From positions 1-64,000 of the forward strand of contig JBBHKE010003061.1 in NCBI GenBank assembly GCA_037447655.1: a stretch of 64,000 nt of DNA. The letters are read 5' to 3'. The translations under genes and the position numbers were made by a program. Position 1 is the first letter of the stretch, and every line of letters starts with the position of its first letter. The notes under the pieces are model-generated. The model worked only from the letters and a program-made list of their open reading frames with translations, searched no databases and was not told the DNA's origin. Origin of the DNA: Zygnema cylindricum (lineage: Eukaryota > Streptophyta > Zygnematophyceae > Zygnematales > Zygnemataceae). Of the stretch, positions 1 through 11,579 are shown piece after piece.

Positions 1-145
1 ATTGATACCTTAGATAGAATAAATCACACTATTTAAGAACGTGGACCATAATCTGCCACGTCTCGAGGCACTAAATTACAATGAATGACGCTAATTTTTT
101 CTTTACACTAATAATTTCTATATGCTCATAACAATTCAAGGTGTA
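1..145 (-). mobile_element. MITE fragment (TA-flanked, TACACC family), cut by window edge
   Basis: The reverse complement starts with TACACC and follows the MITE at 50485-50687 through most of its length, sharing a block with a GACGTGGCAGATTATGG core and an AATTAGCGTCATTCATT stretch. Only one terminus is inside the window. It has no coding capacity. By analogy with the nested copy near 50485, whose insertion duplicated TA, it is probably a Tc1/mariner-type non-autonomous element. Confidence 0.75.
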
Positions 146-2635
146 GTTTTCGGACGATGGGAGGTGGGCATCGACTTGGGTTTTTTCTGGAAACCCTTGT
201 CCATAGAAAATGTCGGTCAATGAAATTTAAGAAAGAATCTTCGATGGATTTTGTCGAGCTCTTGCTTGGCAAAGTCTTCGAACACACCTAGTGCCGCATC
301 CAAATCTGATTTTGGATATTAGCTTGTCACAATGTGTACGGTCCAACCGGGTAGTCACAGTTTGACGGCAAATGTGTATGTTCAGAAGTAGGAGAAGACG
401 GCCGACAAATGTGTGAGGGTATGTCCTGATGTCCTTGTAACTTAGCGAACTTACTTTGTATTTTAGCGCAAATCCGCCGCACCCTGTTTTCAAGTGTCCT
501 TATGTCTGTAAGGACGAAATCGTAACTTACGCTTGTGACGATTGTATACGTTATCAATACCTATGACTATTGTCAACGTCTACAATATGTGGTCGCACGA
601 TATTTTTTAGAACTGCTTGTGATGTTGCATGTCTTATCGTGACATTGTAGACGCACCACCTTTTAGTCTGTGCTGTTTCACGGTTGATCACGAGGCGCTT
701 TGCCTTTGCGTCTTCTATCCGGTCGACGTGAAATGGCATCTGAATTTGATGACCCTTGCAAAAAAGAAATATGTACTGGACGAAAACATACAAAACTAAA
801 TAAATTTTGTACTTTTATTTGTCATGTTGGAGCGCAAACGGAGAAAACATAGCAAATTGTGTACTTTTCTTTGTCGTTAGAAATCGTATGAAAATTTTCG
901 AAAATTACGGCACGTGGGAATATATGTACCTATTTGTTTATCGAAAATACCTAGTTTTAAAACACATCGCGCATGTGTTTTAAATGTAAGGTTGAAGATG
1001 ACGTTTTTTGTCGTAGAAGTGGGTCGAAAAAACAAGACGACGAATTTTCACACATCATAAATTCGAGGATGACGTAAATTGAACTCTACAAATTTGCGAT
1101 TCCTTAGTACGGTTGCAACTTAGGCAGTACGACGCTAAGTTTTACGGAAAAACGACAGAAAAAAATCCTTACTTATTCCCATGGGGACATACCCTAAGTT
1201 TCCGCCGGAAAAATCAAATATGAAATATGTTTATGAAAGTGTTATTCCACGGCTATGTCACCCAATCAGAGTCACATAAAACAAATTGAAGCTGTTATGA
1301 CCAAAGATATTCAATATAGTATGAAGTAAAAATTTGAAGCGAATCTGACCACAAAAACATTCTGATGTGACGCGACGAGTCAAAACATGTCGGCAAATAG
1401 TAGCCGGTGACGTCCTTCCATTTTATTTTACCCAATCTGTCGGCCCAATGCGTCGTAAGCTGAAACGACGGTGGAAAAACCTCCAGTTGGCCACTCCGAA
1501 AGTTTGAAACAAGCAAATGTAAACGAACGACAAGAGTTGGTGTGGCTTCGGCAATGATGAACAAATCTGGGATGCGTCCAAAGACACACTCTTCCAATTT
1601 TGGATTTTTTTGGTAGAAATGACCAAGAGGACGAGCGAATGTATTGTCCTGAATATTCGGCTTCCACATAACTAAGGAATGCTTATGGAGCAAATCATAA
1701 TTTAGCAATTTGTCGTAAAGTGATGTAAAACGCGGAACTCCATTTACTCATTCAGTTAGGGTAACTTTCCATCATGCAAAAAGTAAAGTCGTTGAGATTC
1801 TCCTGACTTCTTGCGAAAATTACCACCGTCCGATTTTCAATTTTCGACGCAAACGTCCCTTGTTTCCAGTACGTGGCTAGTCTCCTCCGACTTTCCTCAG
1901 GAGGACACTTAGCGCTTACTGGACGCGTGTATTGGTCCACTTGTAAAGTCAGTGTCGATCCACGACGGACGTGAAGTTATAAAGTTACATGTGGCAAATG
2001 GCTTGTACCTCCTGACATCAAAGCCACCCTGTTCGACGACAAAAAAAACTTGGTCGCCACCTTCATAAATGTGTGATACAACGATAATACATTCACGTAC
2101 AAATGGTACATTCTTGGACAATAGTACAAAATTAAAATTTGCAATGGTTTTTGGCCGTTAGTGCGACCAACCAAAGCGTTATTAGCCGCATTAAGCGTTG
2201 TACTAGATGTTTAATTGGCGTCTACACATATGCAGCTATGATTTTGTCCTTTTGGAAATGATGATGCTCAACAGGATCCTACGTCGCACCAATCGCAATC
2301 TAACACTTCATTCACTGGCACGACCTGATAGAAGGGTGTTACAAATATTACTGCCACTAAACGTGTTCGTACGATTATTGGGAACGCCTGATGGAAGGTT
2401 ACCCTTAGCTGAAAACAAAGGTCCATAGTGTCAGGGCTTCTCCAAGCGTGAAACGTCAATGGAGAGAAATATATTGTCGTGTATTGAAGATTCTGAATAC
2501 AATCGCTTTGCGCGTCACAATATTGGCCATCGAAACGTAAATTAATTTTGTATTCATTTTGTGAGAGAGCCTTGTTTTGTTTGCCAGTTACGCAAAATGC
2601 AACAGCGAATGCACAAACTACATTAATGTTTTTAG
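146..2635. other. Unrecognised sequence with short minus-strand ORFs
   Basis: About 2.5 kb before the first retrotransposon, with no gene I can name. The longest open stretch is 1295-1708 on the minus strand (137 codons). It contains an FGRIPDLF block followed by a hydrophobic stretch and WKDVTGYYLP, a layout loosely like C-terminal segments of CACTA-type transposase proteins, but I cannot confirm this. Other minus-strand ORFs (554-793, 1752-1940, 1909-2121) lie in different frames, as expected of a decayed gene or of chance. A relic transposon gene is the best guess, at low confidence. Confidence 0.25.
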
Positions 2636-3685
2636 TGTAGAAATTAATGGTCTTTTAAAGTATTTTCTAGGTCTGAATAGAAATAAGAAAGAAGCCGAGG
2701 CAGTCTACCTCTAACTTCTCTTTCCAACTCTCAAACTTGTCGCAGTCACTGAGAAATTGGAGAGGGAGCTAGAGCCATGGCTACCTAGGCTATCGAGAGG
2801 TTTACGGGAAAATATATTTTAGTTAGGGGTTTAATTTACTAAAAGGTATGTGCTGGCCACAGGATTTGATCCTGGTACCTACGCAGACAACCGGTAGCCG
2901 GTAGCCCTAGCCGTTAAGTCTAGAAGTAGTGTTACATATCATAGGGTTTGATAATAATTTAAACATTTATACGTAAAACAGTTCATTTAACTATAACTGA
3001 TTACGGGAGACATATATCCAGTAAATGTAAAAGTACGGATTCCGGTACGGATAAGAAACGAATACCGCGCATTTATTTCTTTAGTGAAACGAATATCGCG
3101 CATGTATTTATTACGGCAACGATTAAATGTGAATTTAATCGGACGGCCGGAATTAACGCCGAGATCGCGGAAGAGGATTTCGGCGGTATGTGGTCATCGC
3201 CACATCTGAAGACACGTGGCGGAATGACATTGGAGCACGACATCTCCGAGGATTAAGGGAGCGAATCCGGACATACCACATGCCGACATTTAGGCCATGT
3301 TGTACAATGACCGTACATAAAGTACACCGGCAGCTGTACTTTTGTGTACGAAACTGAAATCTGATTGGCTCCGTACATCAGTAGATAGAGTCTGCGAGAG
3401 AGATAGGATTTAGAAAAATTAGAAGATAGGACCCTCTCTCCCAGAGAGCTTGTATACAAAAGGTAAACTTTGACCCTCTATAACTTACTGCTCAGGGGAG
3501 CAAATTCAGATATTTTTTTTGCTATCGACTCAGGGGAGTCTTGTCTTCACAATGGTGAAGTTGGTCAGAGTTTTTGTGTGCCAGAGTGGTAGTTATTTTT
3601 GCTGAAACACAAAGGGGTCAGGGTTATCCTAGAGGCTTCTTAAAAGCTGTCCACTCTGAGGACTTATGGAGATCTCATAGTTTCA
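2636..3685 (+). repeat. 5' LTR of Copia A1
   Basis: Boundaries were set by comparison with the 3' copy and with the LTR at 23972-25025: identity starts at TGTAG and stops at TTTCA. The LTR carries an antisense tRNA-like module (2841-2922), a G-box-like ACACGTGGC at 3212-3220, and a GTAC-rich region with inverted repeats near 3297-3352. Near its end an ATG opens the gag leader frame, but in this copy that leader has a stop (TAG at 3678-3680). Confidence 0.92.
2841..2922 (-). promoter_or_regulatory. Antisense tRNA-like (Pol III type) module in LTR A1
   Basis: Read on the minus strand: an A-box-like TTAACGGCTAGGGC (2904-2917), then a T-arm-like CAGG, loop ATCAAAT, CCTG containing a perfect B-box core GATCAAATC (2862-2872), then TTTT at 2841-2844. 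Order and spacing are those of a tRNA gene with internal promoter and Pol III terminator, but on the strand opposite to the retroelement. The 3' LTR repeats it (B box 8263-8273, A-box-like 8311-8324). Activity is inferred, not shown. Confidence 0.6.
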
Positions 3686-3700
3686 GGTTATGGGCCCACC
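3686..3700 (+). other. Primer-binding site, half-tRNA initiator Met type
   Basis: GGTTATGGGCCCACC follows the LTR with no gap. Its complement, GGTGGGCCCATAACC, is the anticodon stem-loop of plant initiator tRNA-Met as I know that tRNA, not its 3' end. The ATG in the site pairs with the CAU anticodon and is also a gag codon. The same 15 bases follow LTRs at 25026, 60400 and, on the other strand, 14968, 22497 and 42467. Confidence 0.88.
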
Positions 3701-6700
3701 CTCTAGGGTACCAATCTTTAATAGAACTGGCTTCATATACTGGGAAAGTATGATGATAGGAGCTCTATGCGAAAAAAGGTTTTGGGGAATAGTGAGTGGA
3801 CGATTGGGGCGCCCATCAAGTCTTGGAATTCCTCCAGGGTTTGGAGGAAGCAGATTCACCAAGAAAGAGGATCCACCTTCAACGGAGGAAACAAAAGAAG
3901 GAGAGGTGGTGGACAAAGGAAGGGAGAAGGAGGCGACCACACGAATAGCAACTGGTTCGGCATTCATGTCACCTATTCCGAGGAACGAGGAGAATGATAC
4001 TGAAACCTGAGACTTCAACAATATGGCGGCAAAGAAGTTCATCCTACGCCATCTTACTCACGGACTTGCATGTCCTCATTTGCAGGTAGAAAGGGCATCC
4101 GATCTTTGGATGGCTCTCATAAAGATGTACCGAAGTGGTACGATTCAGCAACAACAGTTGGCTGATAAAAAAGTTAAGGAGTATGTATATAAAGGGGGGA
4201 AGATGTTGGATTTTTGCAATGAGCTTGCTACACTCTTCATGGAGCTAGAGAGTGCGGGAAAAGATTTTAGTGAAAATGAAATGGTTAATTGTTTACTGAT
4301 GAAGTTACCTGATGAGTTCGAGAACATAGTCAACCGTGTGCAGGACTTGCCGGACTCAAGGTGGATATGGAACTCAGTGGTAGGGATGATTCTCGTTTGG
4401 GAGAATACAATTCAGATCCGAAGGGGAGGAAAGAGTGGCCAAGCCTTGGCAACTGAAACCGATTGGAGGAACAAGGATTCTCGGAAAGCGGTCGAAAACT
4501 ATAGGGGAAGGGAGCAGAAAAATCAGACCGACGAGTTCGGACTAAGGGCTCCCAAAGGTTTATGTCATTTTTGTAAGAAACTTGGGCACTATATGGCAGA
4601 GTGCACTAAGCTAACCGAGCTTCGGTTAAAGGAGGGGCAGACCGGTGGTACCCCGAGAGGAAAGAAAAAGGCCTTTGTGACACAAGTACATGAGGCGGAA
4701 TCCGAGGACGAGGACGATGAGCTCCTTTTAGATGAGGAGTTGGAGGCGAAAAACGAGGTCGAAATACCACGAAGGCAGAAATGTGCTTACGATGGATTGA
4801 AAGGTGAAGTAGGCTGGATTGTAGATTTAGGTGCCTCCATGCACATGTGTAAGGATAGACACCTGTTCACTAAAATAAGAAATATTCCCACCGTAGAGAT
4901 AGAGTACGGGGATGGGAGGATAGTCACCACTACTCTTGTAGGATCGATAGATTTGAAAGTGTTAGTAGAAGGAAAGACATCCATATTAACATTCTCCGAT
5001 GTATTGTTTATTCCGGAGCTGAACAAAAACCTTATCTCTACATCCGTATTAGATGATAAGGGTTTTTTTACTAGCACTAGGGAAGGAGTCTTTACTGCCA
5101 GTTTTGAGGAGGATGTCTATTTCATTGCTGAGAAAGGTAGCCATGGGATGTTTAGGCTGGTATTAAGTAATGAAAAGAAGAACCTACATTATGCTGGTGT
5201 TCATGATATTATGATGTGGCATAAGAGGCTTGGGCATGTGAATCTAGACAAGTTAAGAGAGATGAAAAAGATGGGAGTGGTGGAAGGGATTAAGTTTAGT
5301 GAGAATGATAATGTAAGTGATTGTAGTGGATGTGCTCAAAGTAAAACACACAGATTACCTTTTCTTAAAACAACCACCGATATGGGAGAAAAAATTCTAG
5401 ATCTAGTACAAACAGATATTTGGGGACCAGCTAAAGTGCCCTCACCGGGGGGGAAGAGATTTATAATGACTATCACTGATGATTGGGCTCGGTATTCCCG
5501 AGTGTATATTTTGAAAAACAAGTCCGAAGCTCAAGATTGTTTTAGACAATATAAAGCATGGAGCGATAAACTTCATGAAACTCCAATCAAGAGAATAACG
5601 AGTGACAATGGTGGAGAGTATACTTCTAACCATTTTGAGGATTTTCTGAGGGAAGATGGGGTCCAACACCAAAAGACAGTTCCAGAAAAGCCCGAATATA
5701 ATAGGGTAGCTCAAAGGTTAAATAGAACACTAAGTGATAGTGCTAGAAGTATGTTGTCAGATAAAAAAATAGGAAAAAGGTTTTGGGCAGAAGCAATGAC
5801 CTGTGCTAATTACCTCAAAAATAGAGTTCTTACTTCAGCTATAAAAGATCAAACACCTTATGAGAGATAGACAGGTCGGAAACCAGACATATCTCACTTA
5901 AAGGTTTTCGGCAATTAAGTATTCAATCTAGATACAGATCGGTCTAATTGGAAGTTGGATCCTAAAGGAAAACCGGGATACTTATTAGGATATGATGAGG
6001 ATGTTAAAGGATATAGAGTTAATGATCTAAAAAGGGAAGATATAATCTTAGTAAAGCATCTTGTAGTTATGGATGAAGGAAAGTCTGTGGATCCCTTCAA
6101 ATATACAAAGTCAGTAAAAATCAGATTTGAGTCAGAAAATTCCGATGACTTTGAGTTCCCTAACTATCCAGGTTTTAGAGAAGATGACATTCTTGCAGAT
6201 ACAAATCAGACCGTAAAGGACTCGGCTGTGGAAACTCCAGTGACAACTCTACTCGAAGCGGAAGACGTGGTGGAAATTGATTCGGAATCAAGGGATAAGG
6301 GAGAAGCCGAGTTTGTTCCAAAGAATCCACGAGAACCATCTATTCTGGCCTCAGATTTTGAGGGGGGAAAGAGAAGTAGCAAAAGACTACAAGAAAAACA
6401 GGTTAAAAACAAGGTAACTAAACTATCTCATCAAGATGAACCTCAAACTTATGGAGAGGCGATGTCTTGTCCAGAAAGAAACCGGTGGAAGACAGCCATC
6501 AATGAGGAGATGGCCTCAATTATGGCAGCTGATACTTGGGAGCTGGTGAATTGTCCACCTAACCAAAAACCAATCGGTTGTAAGTGGGTTTTCAAATTAA
6601 AACTGAACCCAGAAAACACAATCGAGCGCTACAAGGCCCGATTAGTAGCAAAGGGATTTACACAAAAAGAGGGAATTGACTACGAGGAAACCTTTGCCCC

Positions 6701-8023
6701 GGTGGTTAGATTTCCCTCCGTCGGCATACTTCTCAGTCTGGCAGCAGCAAAATACATGGAAGTGCACCAGATGGACATCAAGACAGCCTTTTTGCATGGA
6801 GAATTGGAAGAGGAGATCTTCATGCGAAAACCCGAAGGGTTTGTGGAGGAAGGAGAGGAGAGTAAGGTATGCCGGCTGATTAAATCTCTTTATGGTTTGA
6901 AACAAGCGCCTCGACAGTGGAATAAGAAGCTTGATGAGTTTCTTACCGGTCTGGGATATATCCGGATCAGCTCAGATCACTCAATTTATGTTTTCGAAGA
7001 TGAGGAAGGTTTTACATTTATTGCAATTTATGTTGATGATTTGCTTGTTTTAAGTAAATCAATGGAAAAAATTAATAAACTGAAAACCGATCTTAAGGGG
7101 AGATTTGAAATGAAGGATATGGGGGAAGCAAAATATATTTTGGGAATTCAAGTAGAGAGAGACCGAAAAAGAAAAATTATAAGATTGACTCAAAAGCAAG
7201 CAATAGGGAACATGCTTGAAAAATTTCAAATGGATAAAGCTAATAGTTATACAACTCCAATGGAGTTGAAGAAGGGAAGTGAGGGGAGTGAGGAAGAAGG
7301 AGTCATAGTCTTAGACGAGGAATTATCTCCTGAAGAACATAAGTTCATGCAGACTATTCCTTACAGGTAAGTAGTGGGAAGTCTAATCTATTTTATGAAT
7401 TGTACCCGGCCGGATTTAGCTGCAGCTGTAGGTGTGCTGAGTAGAAGTCTAAATGCTCCCACTAAGAGGGATTGGGAGGTAGCTAAGAGAGTCATTAGAT
7501 ACGTGATATGAACTAGGGATCTATGGTTGCATTTGGGTGGGGAGAATACTGACATCACTACTTGGAGTGATTCCAGTTATAGTGATGCTCCGATGAGGAG
7601 ATGCACTTCTGGATATGTATTATATGTGGGTGATGGGGCTTGCTGTTGGAGTAGCAAACAGCAAAAGGTTATTAGTCAGTCCACCATGGAGGCTGAGTAT
7701 ATGGCCTCTTGCTCTGCTGTAAAAGAATTGATGTGGGTCAAGTCTTTGCTTGGTGAGCTTGGTCACCTTAAGAGTGGTGTGCAGAAAATATTTAGTGATA
7801 ATCAGCAGCAATCGCTATTTCTGCCAATCCTAAACATCATTTTAAAGCTAAACACATGGACATTAGACTCAGCTTTGTTAGAGAGAAAGTAGAAAACAAA
7901 ATAATCAGTTTAGAGTACCGACCAGATAGTGAGATGGTAGCAGATATGATGACCAAACCTGTGCCTTCCCCTAAGCTAATTTTCTGCAGGGAAAAGTGTG
8001 GTCTGAAATTAAAGATTGACTAG
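3690..8023 (+). pseudogene. Copia gag-pol polyprotein of A1, inactivated
   Basis: Domains in order: gag; zinc knuckle CHFC...GHYMAEC (4563-4604, CX2CX4HX4C); aspartic protease at 4815 where the usual DSG reads DLG; GAG-pre-integrase MWHKRLGHVN (about 5214); integrase with the first two acidic residues, but the third catalytic residue, expected 36 after the second D, is Q instead of E; reverse transcriptase with YVDD (about 7029-7040); RNase H with STMEAEYMA (about 7680). In-frame stops fall at 4008 (from Trp), 5868, about 5916, 7368 and about 7509; a frameshift near 7805 disrupts the RNase H end. Protease and integrase each lost a key residue beyond the nonsense changes, so this copy cannot supply either activity. 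Confidence 0.93.
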
Positions 8024-8036
8024 AAAATAAGGGGAG
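8024..8036 (+). other. Polypurine tract of A1
   Basis: AAAATAAGGGGAG directly precedes the 3' LTR. The same tract, or a one-base variant, lies before the LTRs of families F, D and E here, marking the plus-strand primer site. Confidence 0.85.
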
Positions 8037-9090
8037 TGTAGAAATTAATGGTCTTTTAAAGTATTTTCTAGGTCTGAATAGAAATAAGAAAGAAGCCGAG
8101 GTAGTCAAACTCTAACTTCTCTCTCCAACTCTCAAACTTGTCGTAGTCACTGAGAAATTGGAGAGAGAGCTAGAGCCATGGCTACATAGGCTATCCAGAG
8201 GTTTACGAGAAAATATATTTTAGTTAGGGGTTTAATTTACTAAAAGGTATATGCCGGCCACAGGATTTGATCCTGGTACCTACCGGCCGGCAGACAGCCG
8301 GTATCCGGTAGCTTTAGCCGTTAAGTCCAGAAGTAGTGTTACGTATCATAGGGTTTGATAATAATTTAAACATTTATACGTAAAACAGTTCATTTAACTA
8401 TAACTGATTACGGGAGACATATATCCAGTAAATGTAAAGTACGGATTCCGTTACAGATAAGAACGAATACCGCGCATTTATTTCTTTAGTGAAACGAATA
8501 TCGCGCATGTATTTATTACAGCTACGATTAAATGTGAATTTAATCGGACGGCCGGAATTAATGCCGAGATCGCGGAAGAGGATTTCGGCGGTTTGTGGTC
8601 ATCGCCACATCGGATGACACGTGGCGGAATGACATTGGATCGCGGCATCTCCGAGGATTAAGGGAGCGAATCCAGACATACCACGTGTCGACATTTAGGC
8701 CATGTCGTACAGTGTCCGTACAGAAAGTACACCGGCAACTGTACTTTTGTGTACGGAAATGAAATGTGATTGGCTCCGTATATCAGTAGATAGAGTCTGT
8801 GAGAGAGATAGGACTTAAAAAAATTAGAAGATAGGACCCTCTCTCCCACAGAGCTTCTGTACAAAAGGTCAACTTTGACCCTCCATAACTTACTGCTCAA
8901 GGGAGCAAATTGAGAGATTTTTTTTGTTATCAACTCAGGGGAGTCTTGTCTTCACAAGGGTAAAGTTGGTCAGGTTTTTTTTCTGCCAGGGTGGCAGTTA
9001 TTTTTGCTGAAACACAAAGGGGTCAGGGTCATCCTAGAGGCTTCTTGGAAGCTGTCCACTCTACGGACTTATGGAGGTCTCAGAGTTTCA
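8037..9090 (+). repeat. 3' LTR of Copia A1
   Basis: Matches 2636-3685 nearly base for base with scattered substitutions. It keeps both G-box-like sites (ACACGTGGC near 8619, CCACGTGTC near 8681) and the antisense tRNA-like module. It ends GAGTTTCA at 9090, where the sequence changes to unrelated host DNA. Confidence 0.92.
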
Positions 9091-9848
9091 TTTAAGATTT
9101 CAGAAAACAGGTCAGCATATAGTCACTAATATTAAACTATTTATTTCAACATCCTCATGACACTCTTGTACATGGAAAAGGAAAAAGCACAGGGAAGGGG
9201 AAACATAGGGAAATGAACAACCATGGCAAAAACGCCATGGTTTTGTCTCATTTTCTTTCGTGATCCTTGACGATGAAAACGCTGGTGCAAATCAAAAAGC
9301 GTTTTACCTTCACGTTTAATCAAATATAATGATTATATTTGTTTAGATCTTCAAACCAATCGCTATTTTTTTTCAATTGCATTATTCCCACACCATCGGT
9401 TTTGAAGCTAAAAAAAGATTGCAAACCTGCAAAAATACACACGAAAAAACAAGAAATAAGCATTTATTCCGCGCTCGAGAATTAGGATGGCGTTCTATCA
9501 GTTTAAAAGCTGGGTAGATTACAGAAAACCGCGCATATCCATACCAAACCGTACCGCTTATTTTATTTTTATACGTTAAACAACATTACAAAGAATCTTA
9601 CTATTACTCTCCCAAAGTCGGGGAGGTAACAGTGACAGTCAGATATTCATTCGCAAGGCGTTTGCTTTAGCTGACAGCCCACCTCACCTCGACGAGGTGG
9701 GTTGTCAGCTAAGAAAAAAAAATGAATCGCGACATCTAACACTTTCAAGCTACGTGTCACAATGGACAACCAGAAATATCACAAAATTGCACATGATGTG
9801 TACCTTTCAAAATGCAATCTAAAATATAAAAATTAATCTCGACACGCT
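9091..9848. other. Host DNA with hairpin and start of an unknown dispersed repeat
   Basis: No gene seen. From about 9600 the sequence belongs to a repeat found again at about 11580-12170. A strong hairpin lies at about 9671-9711, with arms CTGACAGCCCACCTC and GAGGTGGGTTGTCAG; a weaker relative is at about 11713-11740. Confidence 0.5.
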
Positions 9849-10135
9849 CTTTCGTCGCGCTATTTATGGCAACGTACTTTCGTCGCGCTAACGTTCTTTC
9901 GTCACACTATTTCTGGCAATGTTCTTTCGTCACACTATTTCTAGCAATGTTTTTTTCGTAACATTATTTTTGGCAATGTTCTTTCGTCACATTATTTTTG
10001 GCAACGTTTGTTTGTCACATTATTTCTGGCAACGTTATTTCGTCACATTATTTTTGGCAACGTTTTTTATTCACACTATTTATACGAACGTTGTTTTGTC
10101 ACACTAGTTTTGGCAAAAAACTTTCGTTATGTTTG
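9849..10135. repeat. Minisatellite, about 30-bp unit, nine or so copies
   Basis: Diverged tandem copies of TTTCGTCACACTATTTCTGG followed by CAACGTTC. The short plus ORF across 9919-10107 is simply the translated repeat (FFRH/FFVTLFLAM periodicity), so I do not call a gene. Single relics of the unit occur near 11905-11960. Confidence 0.85.
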
Positions 10136-11401
10136 GAACAAGAACCCTAAAAAATGAGCTGGGGTAAAAGACCTGCGTCTGCAAAAAATACAAAACATTT
10201 GTAATATGATGAATTCGTACGCAGGTACATGGTACACAAATGAAGATTTGAAGTTAAATTTGTTGGTGATAAAAATCTTTAGGATATTCAATATCGGATC
10301 GTAGCTTACGTGGTGCCACTCAATTTAGAACACGTGGTTTACATACTCTATCTTGCAATATGTTTACAGGGAAGCCTAGAACAAAATGCTGAATTGTTCA
10401 CACTTATGCAAAACTTTTAGCTTACGTGGTGCCACTAAATTTATAACACGTGGTTTACATAATCAAAAATGATATTGTTTATGTTGTTCATAGCCCTTTT
10501 AAGCCATGAATGTACCCTCGGAAGCACCACTGACTACCCCAAAAGAGCCTCTTTTGGTTCCACTCAGAATTCTACAGAATAACCAAACCAATCTGAAACT
10601 AATCAACCAGATATTTCCTAGTCTACTAATTATTCCCACCAAATTTCATATAATAATACCAAACCGAATAATCACAACACCCAGTCAAAGTTGCAGAAAA
10701 AACAGCCTGCCAGAACTTTGATAAATCTGACCAACTTCACAATGAAGCCCCAAGCAAATCAGACATACAATAGGTCTGCAAATTTTCTACAATACTTCCC
10801 ACACAAGGAGAAACACACATGCAAAATTCCAGATAATTCTGCCAGTAAAATTGAGAGCAATTCTCAGATGAAATTCCCAAAAAGGAACAGAAACAGTTTC
10901 TGTCCAAGAAGTTCCTAAGTCTAGAAATGACTAAGTCCTGCGAATATACACTACAGCTTACTACTAACTGTACGGAGGCATACCAGCCGTATGTAATCAA
11001 TCAACTACCTCTATTAATGTGAGTGTACCTGAGATCTACACTAATATTTAAATACACAACACAAAACATTGTTAAATATTTACACGTCGTACGAATTCCG
11101 TCAAACGAATCAGGACCGTCCAAAATAAATATCATGTGATGGACGCGATTTCGCGTCCCTCGCCAAACAAACGACGCTGCCATCTGTAGCTCCGGTGGTG
11201 TCCAATTCATCACATGTTGACCGCCGCATTATGTTTCGTACGACGGACGTACAATTTAAATCATTTCGAATGTTAATCATCGGATCGCTTCGCGATCCGC
11301 CATCCATTTCTCCAACACATTCAACACTTTCGTCTATGTTTCTTCGCGTCACTTGAAGTCCAATTCCGTACGTTCAATACTCTTAGTACTTAGTACGCAA
11401 G
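10136..11401. other. Repeat remainder and Asn/Gln-rich degenerate stretch
   Basis: Contains a local duplication of AGCTTACGTGGTGCCACT (about 10303 and 10418) with downstream ACACGTGGTTTACAT. From 10506 to 10918 two overlapping plus frames encode peptides rich in Asn, Gln, Ser and Lys with no recognised domain. 11001-11352 has only short minus ORFs. Function unknown; the Asn-rich part may be decayed coding DNA. Confidence 0.3.
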
Positions 11402-11507
11402 CTGCTGTGGCTGCGATGTGACCAGCGCAGCATGGCAACACAATATCTTTTTCATACATGCTGCTATATCTGTGGTGTGACCAGCGCAGCATGGCAGCAT
11501 AACAATG
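11402..11507. repeat. Two tandem copies of a 57-bp unit
   Basis: Both copies contain TGTGACCAGCGCAGCATGGC preceded by GCTGCTRTRKCTG. Nothing coding is seen. Confidence 0.7.
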
Positions 11508-11579
11508 TGACATAGAGAGGACTAAAGGTTTCCAAAAACCAAGAGTTTACACAAATCGAGACCTATCCTTAATATGCCG

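Larger units (their letters stand above)
2636..9090 (+). mobile_element. Full-length Ty1/Copia retrotransposon A1
   Basis: A complete LTR retrotransposon of about 6.45 kb. It has two near-identical LTRs (2636-3685 and 8037-9090) starting TGTAGAAATT and ending GTTTCA, a primer-binding site directly after the 5' LTR, a gag-pol region in Copia order (gag, protease, integrase, reverse transcriptase, RNase H) and a polypurine tract before the 3' LTR. Five-base flanks are TTTAG (2631-2635) and TTTAA (9091-9095), a target duplication with one mismatch. The coding region is broken by several in-frame stops and a late frameshift, so the copy is dead. LTR similarity is high by eye, so insertion looks fairly recent. 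Confidence 0.95.

Noticed and set aside
3690-8023. Retrovirus or caulimovirus copy
   Set aside because: Integrase precedes reverse transcriptase, there is no envelope or movement-protein frame, and motifs are Copia type.
9849-10135. CRISPR-like array
   Set aside because: Regular 30-bp units, but they are contiguous diverged copies without unique spacers, in eukaryotic DNA.
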